Notes under the pieces: generated by a model
Databases searched by the model: none
Told to the model about the DNA's origin: nothing
The model's input: the letters and a program-made list of their open reading frames with translations, nothing else
Made by a program: the position numbers and the translations under genes
From: Candidatus Rokuibacteriota bacterium
GTDB taxonomy: Bacteria; Methylomirabilota; Methylomirabilia; Rokubacteriales; CSP1-6
Assembly: GCA_003220345.1 (NCBI GenBank)
Contig: QHSC01000090.1
Location: forward strand, 7,041 to 43,594
Length of the DNA: 36,554 nucleotides
Reading direction: 5' to 3'
Shown here: piece by piece, positions 7,056 to 13,835 of the stretch
How the letters are laid out: each line of letters starts with the position of its first letter
How positions within the stretch are numbered: position 1 is the stretch's first letter

Positions 7056-7976
7056 GTGCGCATCCGAGTGCTGGGCGCCGCGGCGGGCGGTGGCTTTCCC
7101 CAGTGGAACTGTGGCTGCCCGAACTGCCGGGGCGTCCGCGCAGGTCTCGTCATGGCCACTCCCCGCACCCAGGAAAGCGTGGCCGTCAGCGCCGACGGCG
7201 AGTGCTGGTTCCTGCTGAATGCCTCTCCGGAGATCCGTCACCAGATCGAGAGCTTCCCCGGTCTTCACCCGCGCGAGCCCCGGCACTCGCCCATCGACGC
7301 CATCGTCCTCACCAACGGCGACCTCGACCACACCCTGGGTCTGCTCTCCCTCCGCGAAACCCACCCGCTCGTCGTCTACGCCACCGATCGTGTGCATCGC
7401 GGCTTCACCGAGGGCAATGTTCTCTATCGGACCCTCGAGCGGTTTCGCGAGCAGGTGACCTGGCGCTCTCTCGAGCCCGGACGAGAGACGCCCTTGGCCG
7501 GTGTCAATGGCCGAGAGAGCGGCCTCTTCATCGAGGCCGTGGCCGTGCCGGGCAAGCTTCCGATTCACCTCGAGCAGATGGGGGCCGGGGATCCCGAGGA
7601 CAATGTCGGCCTCAGGATTCGCGAGGCCTCCACGGGGCGGCGGCTCGCCTATTTTCCGGCGGCGGGCGGCCTCACCCCGAACGTGCGGAAAGCGCTCGAC
7701 GGGGCCGACTGCGTCTTCTTCGACGGGACATTCTGGTCGAGCGACGAGCTGCCCGCCCTCGGCCTGGGAACCAAGCGCGCCGAGGACATGGCACACCTGC
7801 CCGTGGGGGGTGAGACGGGCAGCCTCGCCGCCCTGCGCGACCTGTCCGCGCCGCGTCGCATCTACATCCACATCAACAACACCAATCCCATGCTGCGTGA
7901 CGACTCCAAGGAGCGAGCGGCGGCGAAGGCGGCGGGGTGGGAGATCGCCGCGGACGGCATGGAGGTCACCCTGTGA
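7056..7976 (+). CDS. pqqB: PqqB, metallo-hydrolase-fold PQQ biosynthesis protein
   Basis: The protein has 306 residues, the usual PqqB length. The N terminus MRIRVLGAAAGGGFPQWNC continues into GCPNC, the PqqB-specific cysteine cluster (residues 19-24) that binds structural zinc. TNGDLDHTLGLL (86-96) carries the D-H of the metallo-beta-lactamase active-site loop. The C-terminal segment has HIHINNTNPML, also characteristic. PqqB is an iron hydroxylase-type enzyme acting on the tyrosine-derived intermediate before the final PqqC step. It starts with GTG and has only a weak G-rich Shine-Dalgarno, so expression may depend on upstream translation or on the intergenic hairpins. It overlaps pqqC by GTGA. 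Confidence 0.96.
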   Translation: MRIRVLGAAAGGGFPQWNCGCPNCRGVRAGLVMATPRTQESVAVSADGECWFLLNASPEIRHQIESFPGLHPREPRHSPIDAIVLTNGDLDHTLGLLSLRETHPLVVYATDRVHRGFTEGNVLYRTLERFREQVTWRSLEPGRETPLAGVNGRESGLFIEAVAVPGKLPIHLEQMGAGDPEDNVGLRIREASTGRRLAYFPAAGGLTPNVRKALDGADCVFFDGTFWSSDELPALGLGTKRAEDMAHLPVGGETGSLAALRDLSAPRRIYIHINNTNPMLRDDSKERAAAKAAGWEIAADGMEVTL

Positions 7977-8707
7977 CGATACGGCCCCCGCTGTCGCGCG
8001 ACGAGCTCATCGCCTGGGTCCGCCGCGAGGGAGAGCAGCGCTACCACGATCACCATCGGTACCACGTGCTCATGCACGAGGGCCGGCTGACCAAGCTCCA
8101 GCTCCAGCAGTGGGTGCTGAACCGCTACTACTACCAGACGCGCATCCCCATCAAGGACGCCGTCATCCTGTCCAAGTCGGACGATCCTGCCTTCCGCCGC
8201 ATGTGGATCCGCCGCATCCGCGACCACGACGGCGACGAGGCGGGGGGCGAGGCGGGGCTCGACCTCTGGCTGCGTCTGGCCGACGGGGTCGGCCTCGACC
8301 GCGAGGAGGTGGCGAGCTGCCGGTCCGTCCTGCCCGGCGTCCGCTTCGCCTGCGACGCCTACGTCGATCTCGTGCGCGAGCGGAGCCTGGTGGAGGCGGT
8401 GGCCTCGTCCCTCACGGAGTTCTTCGCCCCCGACCTCATGTCGAAGCGCGTGCTCGCCTGGGAGAAGCACTACCCGTGGGTGAGCGCGGACATGCTGGCG
8501 TATTTCCGCTCGCGCGTCCCGCGCGCCCGGCGCGACTCCGAGGAGGCCATCGATTTCGTGGTCGCCCACGCGACCACCTACGAGATGCAGGAGCGCTGCG
8601 TGGCCGCCCTGATCCGGAAGACGGAGATTCTCTGGCACCTGCTCGATTGCGCCTTCGCCGCCTACATCGAGCCGGGCTGGGGCCCCGGGGGAGCCCGCGC
8701 CATCTGA
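7973..8707 (+). CDS. pqqC: PqqC, pyrroloquinoline-quinone synthase
   Basis: This 244-residue all-helical oxidase catalyses the last step of PQQ synthesis: ring closure and eight-electron oxidation of AHQQ using O2 without a metal. Family blocks are clear: YHDHHRYHVLMHEGRLTKLQ, QWVLNRYYYQTRIPIKDA, ILSKSDDPAFRRMWIRRI and the terminal EILWHLLDCAFAAYI. The GTG start at 7973 overlaps the pqqB stop as GTGA, giving the standard length; an upstream ATG at 7937 would lie deep within pqqB. The stop overlaps the pqqD start by one base (TGATG). Confidence 0.97.
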   Translation: MTIRPPLSRDELIAWVRREGEQRYHDHHRYHVLMHEGRLTKLQLQQWVLNRYYYQTRIPIKDAVILSKSDDPAFRRMWIRRIRDHDGDEAGGEAGLDLWLRLADGVGLDREEVASCRSVLPGVRFACDAYVDLVRERSLVEAVASSLTEFFAPDLMSKRVLAWEKHYPWVSADMLAYFRSRVPRARRDSEEAIDFVVAHATTYEMQERCVAALIRKTEILWHLLDCAFAAYIEPGWGPGGARAI

Positions 8708-8982
8708 TGGACGCCTCGAGCCGGCCCCGCCTCGCCCCCAAGGCCCGCCTGCGCTTCGATCGCAAGTCGTCGCGCTACATGCTCCTCTACCCCGAGCGCG
8801 GCCTCGTGCTCAACCCCACCGCCGCCGACGTGCTCCAGCGCTGCACGGGCGAGCGTACCGTCGGCTCCATCGTGGAGGAGCTGGCCCAGAAGTACGGGCA
8901 CGAGACTCCCGCCGTGGAGCGCGAGGTGATGGACTTCCTCCAGACCATGGCCGATCGCGGCCTCGTGCAGGCGGCGATGTGA
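8707..8982 (+). CDS. pqqD: PqqD, peptide chaperone of PQQ biosynthesis
   Basis: This 91-residue RiPP recognition element binds PqqA and delivers it to the radical SAM enzyme PqqE. Family features are RLAPKARLRFDRKSSRYMLLYPERGLVLNPTAADVLQRC, then VGSIVEELAQKYG and VMDFLQTMADRGLV, matching the small winged-helix fold. It is a separate gene here; in some organisms it is fused to PqqC or PqqE. It starts one base before the pqqC reading frame closes (TGATG) and ends in a GTGA overlap with pqqE, so the three proteins should be made in balanced amounts. Confidence 0.95.
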   Translation: MDASSRPRLAPKARLRFDRKSSRYMLLYPERGLVLNPTAADVLQRCTGERTVGSIVEELAQKYGHETPAVEREVMDFLQTMADRGLVQAAM

Positions 8983-10133
8983 ACGAGGCGTACCGACCCT
9001 ACACGCTCGTGGCCGAGCTGACGTATCGCTGCCCCCTGCGCTGCGTGTACTGCTCGAATCCCCTCGACTACGGGCGCCACGATCGCGAGCTCGACACCGC
9101 GACCTGGCAGCGCGTCTTCCGCGAGGCGGAAGATCTCGGCGTGGTCCAGCTCAACCTGACGGGCGGCGAGCCCCTCGTGCGTGACGACCTCGAGGCCCTC
9201 GTCGAGGAAGCCCGCCGCCTCGACCTCTACACCAACCTGATCACGAGCGGCATCCCCCTCCGCCGCGAGCGCCTCGCCCGCTTCCGCGCGCTCGGCCTCG
9301 ACAATGTCCAGATCTCGATCCAGGACACGGCAGCCCCGGCCTCGGACCGCATCGCGGGGCTGCGCTCGTTCGACCGCAAGCTCGAGATCGCCTCGTGGGT
9401 CAAGGAGCTCGGTTTCCCCCTCACCCTCAACACCGTGCTTCACCGCGAGAACCTCGACCGCGTGGAGGAGATCGTCGCGCTGGCGGAGCGGCTCGGCGCC
9501 GACCGCCTGGAGCTGGCCAATGCGCAGTACGTGGGCTGGGCGCTCTCCAATCGCGCCGCGCTGCTGCCGACGCGCGAGCAGCTCGATCGCGCCCGCGCCG
9601 TCGCCGGCGACGCCCGCCAGCGGCTGCGCGGCCGGATGGAGGTCCTCTTCGTCACCCCCGACTACTACGCGGAGTTTCCCAAGGCGTGCATGGATGGCTG
9701 GGGGCGGCGATTCATCGTGATCAGCCCCGACGGCCTCGTCTTGCCGTGCCACGCGGCCCACACCCTCCCCGGGCTTCACTTCGACTCGGTGAGAGAGCGT
9801 CCGCTCGAGGAGATCTGGCGCGACTCGCCGGGCTTCTCGGCCTTCCGCGGCCTAGACTGGATGCCCGAGCCGTGCCGGAGCTGCGACCGCCGCGAGCTCG
9901 ACTTCGGGGGCTGTCGCTGCCAGGCCTTTCTTCTCACCGGGAATGCGGCGGCCACAGATCCCGTCTGCCGTCTCTCGCCCGATCACGGGCTGATCGAGAA
10001 GGCGCGCGAAGCCGCGACGGAAACTCAGCCGACCCCATTCATCTACCGGAGCGCCCCCGCCCGGGAGATCCGTTCCGAACGGTGGGGGGGCCTGGGGGAG
10101 GAGCGGCGCTCGCTCCCCCCCAGTACCAAATGA
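8979..10133 (+). CDS. pqqE: PqqE, PqqA peptide cyclase (radical SAM/SPASM)
   Basis: This 384-residue enzyme forms the Glu-Tyr carbon-carbon cross-link in PqqA. The radical SAM CX3CX2C cluster is Cys18, Cys22 and Cys25 (YRCPLRCVYC), followed by NLTGGEPLVRDDL. The SPASM domain supplies auxiliary-cluster cysteines at about 237, 257, 299, 302, 312, 314 and 330, including RELDFGGCRCQAF, whose aspartate corresponds to the unusual Asp ligand known in PqqE. The GTG start overlaps pqqD (GTGA). The last 20 or so codons are low-complexity, encoded by a GC-rich hairpin, and look like a late extension. The stop overlaps the next start (ATGA). Confidence 0.97.
   Translation: MNEAYRPYTLVAELTYRCPLRCVYCSNPLDYGRHDRELDTATWQRVFREAEDLGVVQLNLTGGEPLVRDDLEALVEEARRLDLYTNLITSGIPLRRERLARFRALGLDNVQISIQDTAAPASDRIAGLRSFDRKLEIASWVKELGFPLTLNTVLHRENLDRVEEIVALAERLGADRLELANAQYVGWALSNRAALLPTREQLDRARAVAGDARQRLRGRMEVLFVTPDYYAEFPKACMDGWGRRFIVISPDGLVLPCHAAHTLPGLHFDSVRERPLEEIWRDSPGFSAFRGLDWMPEPCRSCDRRELDFGGCRCQAFLLTGNAAATDPVCRLSPDHGLIEKAREAATETQPTPFIYRSAPAREIRSERWGGLGEERRSLPPSTK
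10092..10123 (+). other. GC-rich hairpin inside the 3' end of pqqE
   Basis: CTGGGGGAGGAGCG (10092-10105) pairs with CGCTCCCCCCCAG (10111-10123): 13 bp with one bulged A and a 5-base loop. It lies in the last codons of pqqE, 7 bases before the start codon of the coupled permease. It could couple, attenuate or protect that junction. Its sequence resembles other G-rich hairpins in the window (11982-12008 and 22907-22929). Confidence 0.45.
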
Positions 10134-10642
10134 AACGCATGGACGCGAGTCTCGTCATCCTGCTGGCCCTGACCGCGATCGCCCTCGTGGTGGCGCTCGC
10201 CAGGGATCCTCAGCTCGTGCTCCGCGGCTTCCAGTCGACCGGCCGTTTGCTCGGAGGCGTGTGGATCGAGCTTATCCTGGGATTCGTGCTCGCCGGCCTT
10301 CTGGATGTGCTCATCCCGGCTCCCGTCCTCTCGCGATGGATGGGCGGCGAGCAGCTGGGGCGTGGGATCGTCGTGGGCTGGGCGGCCGGATTGATCATGC
10401 CGGGCGGGCCGTATCTCGTTTTCCCCGTCGTGGCGAACCTCTTCCGGAGCGGCGCGGCGCCCGGTCCCCTCATCGCTCTTCTCACGGCCAAGACCCTCGT
10501 GAGCCCCGTGCGCATGCTCACCTACGAGGCGCCCTTGCTGGGCTGGCCCCTGACCCTGGCGCGCCTGATTCCCGGCGTGCTCCTTCCCCCGGCTCTGGGC
10601 TGGCTCGGACAGTGGCTCTACACGCTCTTTGCCCGGCGATGA
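10130..10642 (+). CDS. Half-size membrane permease (ArsP/DUF318-like), coupled to pqqE
   Basis: The 170-residue protein is almost wholly hydrophobic, with about five membrane spans: residues 5-24, 43-65, 79-98 and two in the C-terminal third. The segment GLIMPGGPYLVFPVVANL followed by LIALLTAKTLVSPVRMLTYEAPLLGWP resembles half of the ArsP_1/DUF318 permease superfamily, whose full-length members have about 300-350 residues and move organoarsenicals or metals. The substrate here is unknown. The ATG at 10130 overlaps the pqqE stop as ATGA, so it is translated as the sixth pqq cistron. A role in moving PQQ, its precursor or a metal is inference from position only. It has no signal peptide and no fusion partner. 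Confidence 0.75.
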   Translation: MKRMDASLVILLALTAIALVVALARDPQLVLRGFQSTGRLLGGVWIELILGFVLAGLLDVLIPAPVLSRWMGGEQLGRGIVVGWAAGLIMPGGPYLVFPVVANLFRSGAAPGPLIALLTAKTLVSPVRMLTYEAPLLGWPLTLARLIPGVLLPPALGWLGQWLYTLFARR

Positions 10643-10658
10643 ACGAACGGATCCTGGC

Positions 10659-10688
10659 TTGACAAGGTGGAAGGTTGCACCGTATCGT
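10659..10688 (+). promoter_or_regulatory. Possible promoter of the sugar dehydrogenase gene
   Basis: A perfect TTGACA (10659-10664) is followed after 18 bases by TATCGT (10683-10688; 4 of 6 matches). It sits in the 124-base spacer after the permease gene. Downstream, CGTCCGCC (10686-10693) and GGCGGACG (10715-10722) form an 8-bp inverted repeat in the predicted leader. Confidence 0.4.
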
Positions 10689-10766
10689 CCGCCGGGACAC
10701 GGGAGTCCGCGCTCGGCGGACGATTGCTGACTCGGTCCTCACCCATCCTCAAAGGGGAGGCTCACC

Positions 10767-11975
10767 ATGCGGCGCATCATCCTCGCATCGCTCACGGCGG
10801 CGCTCGTCATCGGACTTGCGCTCGCGCCCCTGGCCCCGGCCCAGCAGGCCCAGCAGCCGCCTCCAACCTGGAAGCAGGGTCAGCCCGCCAGCATGGCGGA
10901 CTCGATGCTGGCGCCCATCCCCCAGCCGCCGGCACCCGCGGCGCTCGGTGAGCTCCAGGTCGACAAGATCAAGGTCCCACCCGGCTTCAAGGTCTCGGTG
11001 TGGGCGAGCGGGATCAACAACGCGCGCGCCATGACCTGGGGCGACAAGGGCACGCTCTTCGTGAGCAGCCGCGTCGCCGGCAACGTCTACGCGATCGTGG
11101 ACAAGGGCGGGCAGCGCGAGGTCAAGGTCATCGCCAAGGGCCTCAACCTGCCCAATGGCGTGGCCTTCAAGGACGGGACGCTCTACATCGCCGAGATCTC
11201 GCGGATCACCAAGATGCCGGGCATCGAGGGCAAGCTGGACAATCCGCCGGCCATGGAAGTGGTCTACGATATCCTTCCCCGCGACGTGCCCCACGGCTGG
11301 AAGTATCTGGCCTTCGGGCCGGACGGCAAGCTCTACTTCAACATCGGCGCGCCCTGCAACATCTGCATGCCGCCCGACACACATGCCAATATCTCGCGCG
11401 TCAATCCCGACGGCACCGGCTTCGAATACTTCGCTCACGGGGTGCGGAACAGCGTGGGCTTCGACTGGCATCCGGTGACGAAGGAGCTCTACTTCGCCAC
11501 CCACGCCCGCGACTGGTTGGGCGAAGACGTCCCGAGCGACCGCTTCGACATCGCGGCGAAGAAGGGCCTGCACTTCGGCTTCCCCTACTGCCACCAGGGC
11601 GACATTCCCGATCCCGAGTTCGGCAAGGGACGCTCCTGCAGCGAGTTCGCGGCGCCGCTCATCAAGACGGGCCCGCACGTGGCCGGCAACGGCGTGGAGT
11701 TCTACACGGGCTCGATGTTCCCCGCCGAGTACAAGAACCGCGCCTTCCTCGCCCAGCGCGGCTCCTGGAACCGGACACAGAAGATCGGCTTCCGGGTGAT
11801 GATGGTCACGCTCCGGACCGGTGACGTGCCCAAGTACGAGCCGTTCGCCGAGGGATGGCTCCAGGGCGACAAGATCTGGGGCCGGCCCGTGTACACGAAG
11901 CAGATGAAGGACGGCTCGCTCCTGATCGCCGACGACTACGCGGGAGCGATCTACCGGGTCACCTACCAGCGGTAA
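10767..11975 (+). CDS. Secreted PQQ-type sorbosone/glucose dehydrogenase-like beta-propeller enzyme
   Basis: The 402-residue protein has a signal peptide (MRRIILASLTAALVIGLALAPLAPAQ) and a six-bladed beta-propeller of the glucose/sorbosone dehydrogenase (GSDH) type. Typical blocks are VPPGFKVSVWASGINNARAMTWGDKGTLFVSS, LNLPNGVAFKDGTLYIAEISRI, KYLAFGPDGKLYFNIGAPCN, HGVRNSVGFDWHPVTKELYF and DGSLLIADDYAGAIYRV. Members oxidise sugars or aldehydes in the periplasm using PQQ; some paralogues lack the cofactor. Its position just after pqqA-E and before a cytochrome c supports PQQ use. The start has GGGGAGG 6 bases upstream. The substrate is not evident. A strong hairpin follows the stop. Confidence 0.88.
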   Translation: MRRIILASLTAALVIGLALAPLAPAQQAQQPPPTWKQGQPASMADSMLAPIPQPPAPAALGELQVDKIKVPPGFKVSVWASGINNARAMTWGDKGTLFVSSRVAGNVYAIVDKGGQREVKVIAKGLNLPNGVAFKDGTLYIAEISRITKMPGIEGKLDNPPAMEVVYDILPRDVPHGWKYLAFGPDGKLYFNIGAPCNICMPPDTHANISRVNPDGTGFEYFAHGVRNSVGFDWHPVTKELYFATHARDWLGEDVPSDRFDIAAKKGLHFGFPYCHQGDIPDPEFGKGRSCSEFAAPLIKTGPHVAGNGVEFYTGSMFPAEYKNRAFLAQRGSWNRTQKIGFRVMMVTLRTGDVPKYEPFAEGWLQGDKIWGRPVYTKQMKDGSLLIADDYAGAIYRVTYQR

Positions 11976-11981
11976 CATAGA

Positions 11982-12008
11982 GGGAGGGGGTCGCCGCGGC
12001 CCCCTCCC
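11982..12008 (+). terminator. Strong stem-loop after the sugar dehydrogenase gene
   Basis: GGGAGGGGG (11982-11990) and CCCCCTCCC (12000-12008) form a perfect 9-bp stem with a 9-base loop, beginning 7 bases after the stop codon. There is no U-tract. It may terminate, or partly terminate, before the cytochrome gene, or simply stabilise the 3' end. Confidence 0.5.
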
Positions 12009-12078
12009 AGACCCGCCCTTCAAAGAAGGGACGTGCGCCGGCGAAGCCGGGGCTCGAGCCGCGGCAAATCTCCAGGAC

Positions 12079-12735
12079 GTGACGACCTTGACTTCGGAAA
12101 ATCTCGACCAAGGCAAATCGCGTAATGCCAGGTTCCTCCGATGGCTCGGAACCCCTGGCATCGCAGGCTTCGCGTTCACGCTGGTCATCCTGGTCACGGC
12201 GCCGGCGGCCGCCGCCGACGTGGAAGCCGGACGCCGCAAGGCCGAGCCGTGCGCGGCCTGCCATGGCCGCGATGGCAATGCCACGGTCCCCGGAACTCCC
12301 TCGCTCGCCGGGCAGCCGGTGTTCTTTACCCACTGGCAGCTCATCAAGTACCGGGACGGACGTCGGAAGGATCCACAGATGTCGCCCCCGGCCCAGAACC
12401 TGAGCGACGAGGACATGGCCGACCTGGCTGCCTACTACGCGACCCAGCGGCCAAATCCGCGCCCAGCCAAGGTCGATCCCGCCAAGGTCACCGCGGGCAG
12501 GCAGCTCGCCAACCTTCACCACTGCACGTCCTGCCACAGGCCCGGGCTCGTCGGTCAACAGCAGGTGCCGCGACTGGCCGGCCAGGACTTCGACTATCTC
12601 CTGCGGCTCCTCCGAAGCTTCAAGGCCAAGACGGCCTCTGACCTGGACGGCATGATGACGATGTCCGCGCAGCCCCTTCAGGAAGAAGACCTGCTCAACC
12701 TCGTGCACTTCATGGCAAGCCTGGGCGGCGAGTAG
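12079..12735 (+). CDS. Di-haem cytochrome c (c4-like), periplasmic
   Basis: The 218-residue protein has two haem c attachment motifs, CAACH (58-62) and CTSCH (149-153), each heading a similar class I cytochrome domain. Likely axial methionines are in QMSPPAQNLSDEDMADLAAYYA and in MMTMSAQPLQEEDLLNLVHFMA. An N-terminal hydrophobic segment ending APAAAA is the export signal. The two-domain layout is that of cytochrome c4, which relays electrons to terminal oxidases. Following the sugar dehydrogenase, it is the natural electron acceptor for that enzyme. The GTG start at 12079 is tentative. The 3' end overlaps the convergent SRPBCC gene by 26 bases, and its last codons recur at 14717. Confidence 0.9.
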   Translation: MTTLTSENLDQGKSRNARFLRWLGTPGIAGFAFTLVILVTAPAAAADVEAGRRKAEPCAACHGRDGNATVPGTPSLAGQPVFFTHWQLIKYRDGRRKDPQMSPPAQNLSDEDMADLAAYYATQRPNPRPAKVDPAKVTAGRQLANLHHCTSCHRPGLVGQQQVPRLAGQDFDYLLRLLRSFKAKTASDLDGMMTMSAQPLQEEDLLNLVHFMASLGGE

Positions 12736-12737
12736 CG
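12708..12737. repeat. 30-bp direct repeat, copy 1 (cytochrome 3' end)
   Basis: These 30 bases encode the last residues of the cytochrome (FMASLGGE and stop) and are repeated at 14717-14746 with one mismatch (T to G, 29 of 30 identical, same orientation). The reverse strand of each copy ends the minus-strand gene there, giving both unrelated proteins the same C terminus, ATRRPGLP. Confidence 0.85.
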
Positions 12738-13504
12738 GGCCAGCGCGGCGTCTCCGCCTCCGGAGACGGCGGTTCATAGCCGAGGGCGTCGACGGTGGCC
12801 GGCTGGAGGCCGTCGCGGTCCTCATGCGCTCGCCCCATGGCCTCCTTGAGCCGCGTCAGGTCCTCCTCGATGCGCGGGCCCGGATCCTCACCGAAGAGCG
12901 TCGTGATCATGTGGGCGAGCTCGCCGCCCTGTGGATCGTACTGCAGCGACACTCGCACCAAGGTACTTCCATCGGGCCTGGGCTCGAAATGCACCGAGCC
13001 CGCGTGCTCGACCAGCGCGCCCTCCGCGTGCCAGGCAATGAGCTCGTTCGGCTTGTCGTTGATGATCTCCGCGTCCCACTCCACGCTCGTCCCCGCCGGC
13101 CCCTTCGCGACCCAGTGCGACCGGGTCGGCGACTGGACGGACACCGACTCGAGATTCGCCATGATCAGCGGCAGGTTGCGAAAGTCACGCCAGAACCGGT
13201 AGACCTTCTCGGCGGGCTCCTCCACGGAGACGGCGCGCTCGACCTTGACGCCGAGATTGCCGCGGCGACCTTCCTCGGCGGCCGCCCGGTCGATCCCGAG
13301 CGCCCGGTAGAGGGCGCACTGCCCCCGCAGGCCGCGATACAGGAGCGTGGCGCCCGTGGCCGCGAGGGCCCACCCACTGCGCGATCGGCGCAAGAGCCCG
13401 AAGGTCAGCAGACCGGAGCCTGCCAGAACGGAAGCGAGTCGCTCCTTGTGTCCCACGTTCACCCCGCCGGTCATGCTGGGCTGTCCTTCTTTCGTTGTAT
13501 TCAC
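12710..13504 (-). CDS. DUF2892-type membrane segment fused to an SRPBCC (START-like) domain
   Basis: The protein has 264 residues. The N-terminal part (about residues 10-60; SVLAGSGLLTFGLLRRSRSGWALAATGATLLYRGLRGQC) resembles the DUF2892 / YgaP-type membrane hairpin. It is followed by an SRPBCC 'cyclase/dehydrase' domain: VKVERAVSVEEPAEKVYRFWRDFRNLPLIMANLESVSV, HWVAKGPAGTSVEWDAEIINDKPNELIAWHA. Such proteins are often stress-associated; the bound ligand is unknown. I chose the GTG at 13504 because AAGGAG lies 6 bases upstream; GTG 13519 and ATG 13474 are alternatives. The C terminus lies inside the 30-bp repeat and overlaps the cytochrome gene. Confidence 0.8.
   Translation of the reverse strand: MNTTKEGQPSMTGGVNVGHKERLASVLAGSGLLTFGLLRRSRSGWALAATGATLLYRGLRGQCALYRALGIDRAAAEEGRRGNLGVKVERAVSVEEPAEKVYRFWRDFRNLPLIMANLESVSVQSPTRSHWVAKGPAGTSVEWDAEIINDKPNELIAWHAEGALVEHAGSVHFEPRPDGSTLVRVSLQYDPQGGELAHMITTLFGEDPGPRIEEDLTRLKEAMGRAHEDRDGLQPATVDALGYEPPSPEAETPRWPATRRPGLP
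12749..12768. terminator. 8-bp stem-loop just after the cytochrome stop codon
   Basis: CGTCTCCG (12749-12756), loop CCTC, CGGAGACG (12761-12768) form a perfect hairpin 13 bases past the cytochrome stop and inside the 3' part of the convergent SRPBCC gene. It could end the cytochrome transcript. There is no U-tract. Confidence 0.35.
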
Positions 13505-13835
13505 GTTCGGCTCCTTCACTTCGGTTTGCGGTTATCCGTCGCGGGCCTTCCCGACGTTAGGCGATGTCGGCAAGGACCGTGCCGAGCCCGATGCGCGTGC
13601 ATGTGAGCGTTGCAAGGCGGAAAAGGCGCTCGCCGACGGCGTCCTGCGTCGGGACTGGGCAGGATGTACTCGGTAAAGGCGGACGGCCCGGCTGTCCGAT
13701 GATCAGCGGACCCGACGAAGATCCCCCGGTCCACGGCCGATTCATGGGAGCAGCCATCATCTGGACGCGGGCACAGGAGATGCAGCCGATGGCTCAGGTT
13801 CCTCGATTCCGACTCTCTCGAGCAGGGGGCTCACG
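13505..13835. other. Divergent intergenic region without a recognisable gene
   Basis: These 331 bases separate the SRPBCC gene (-) from the metallopeptidase gene (+) and should hold both promoters. Small open frames exist on both strands but their translations are Arg/Pro-rich and match nothing I know. One weak inverted repeat, GTCCG (13694-13698) / CGGAC (13707-13711), is visible. I could not place convincing -35/-10 elements. Confidence 0.4.

Noticed and set aside
13564-13760. Possible small genes between the SRPBCC and metallopeptidase genes
   Set aside because: Frames on both strands give Arg/Pro-rich products with no recognisable motif and no clear ribosome-binding site.
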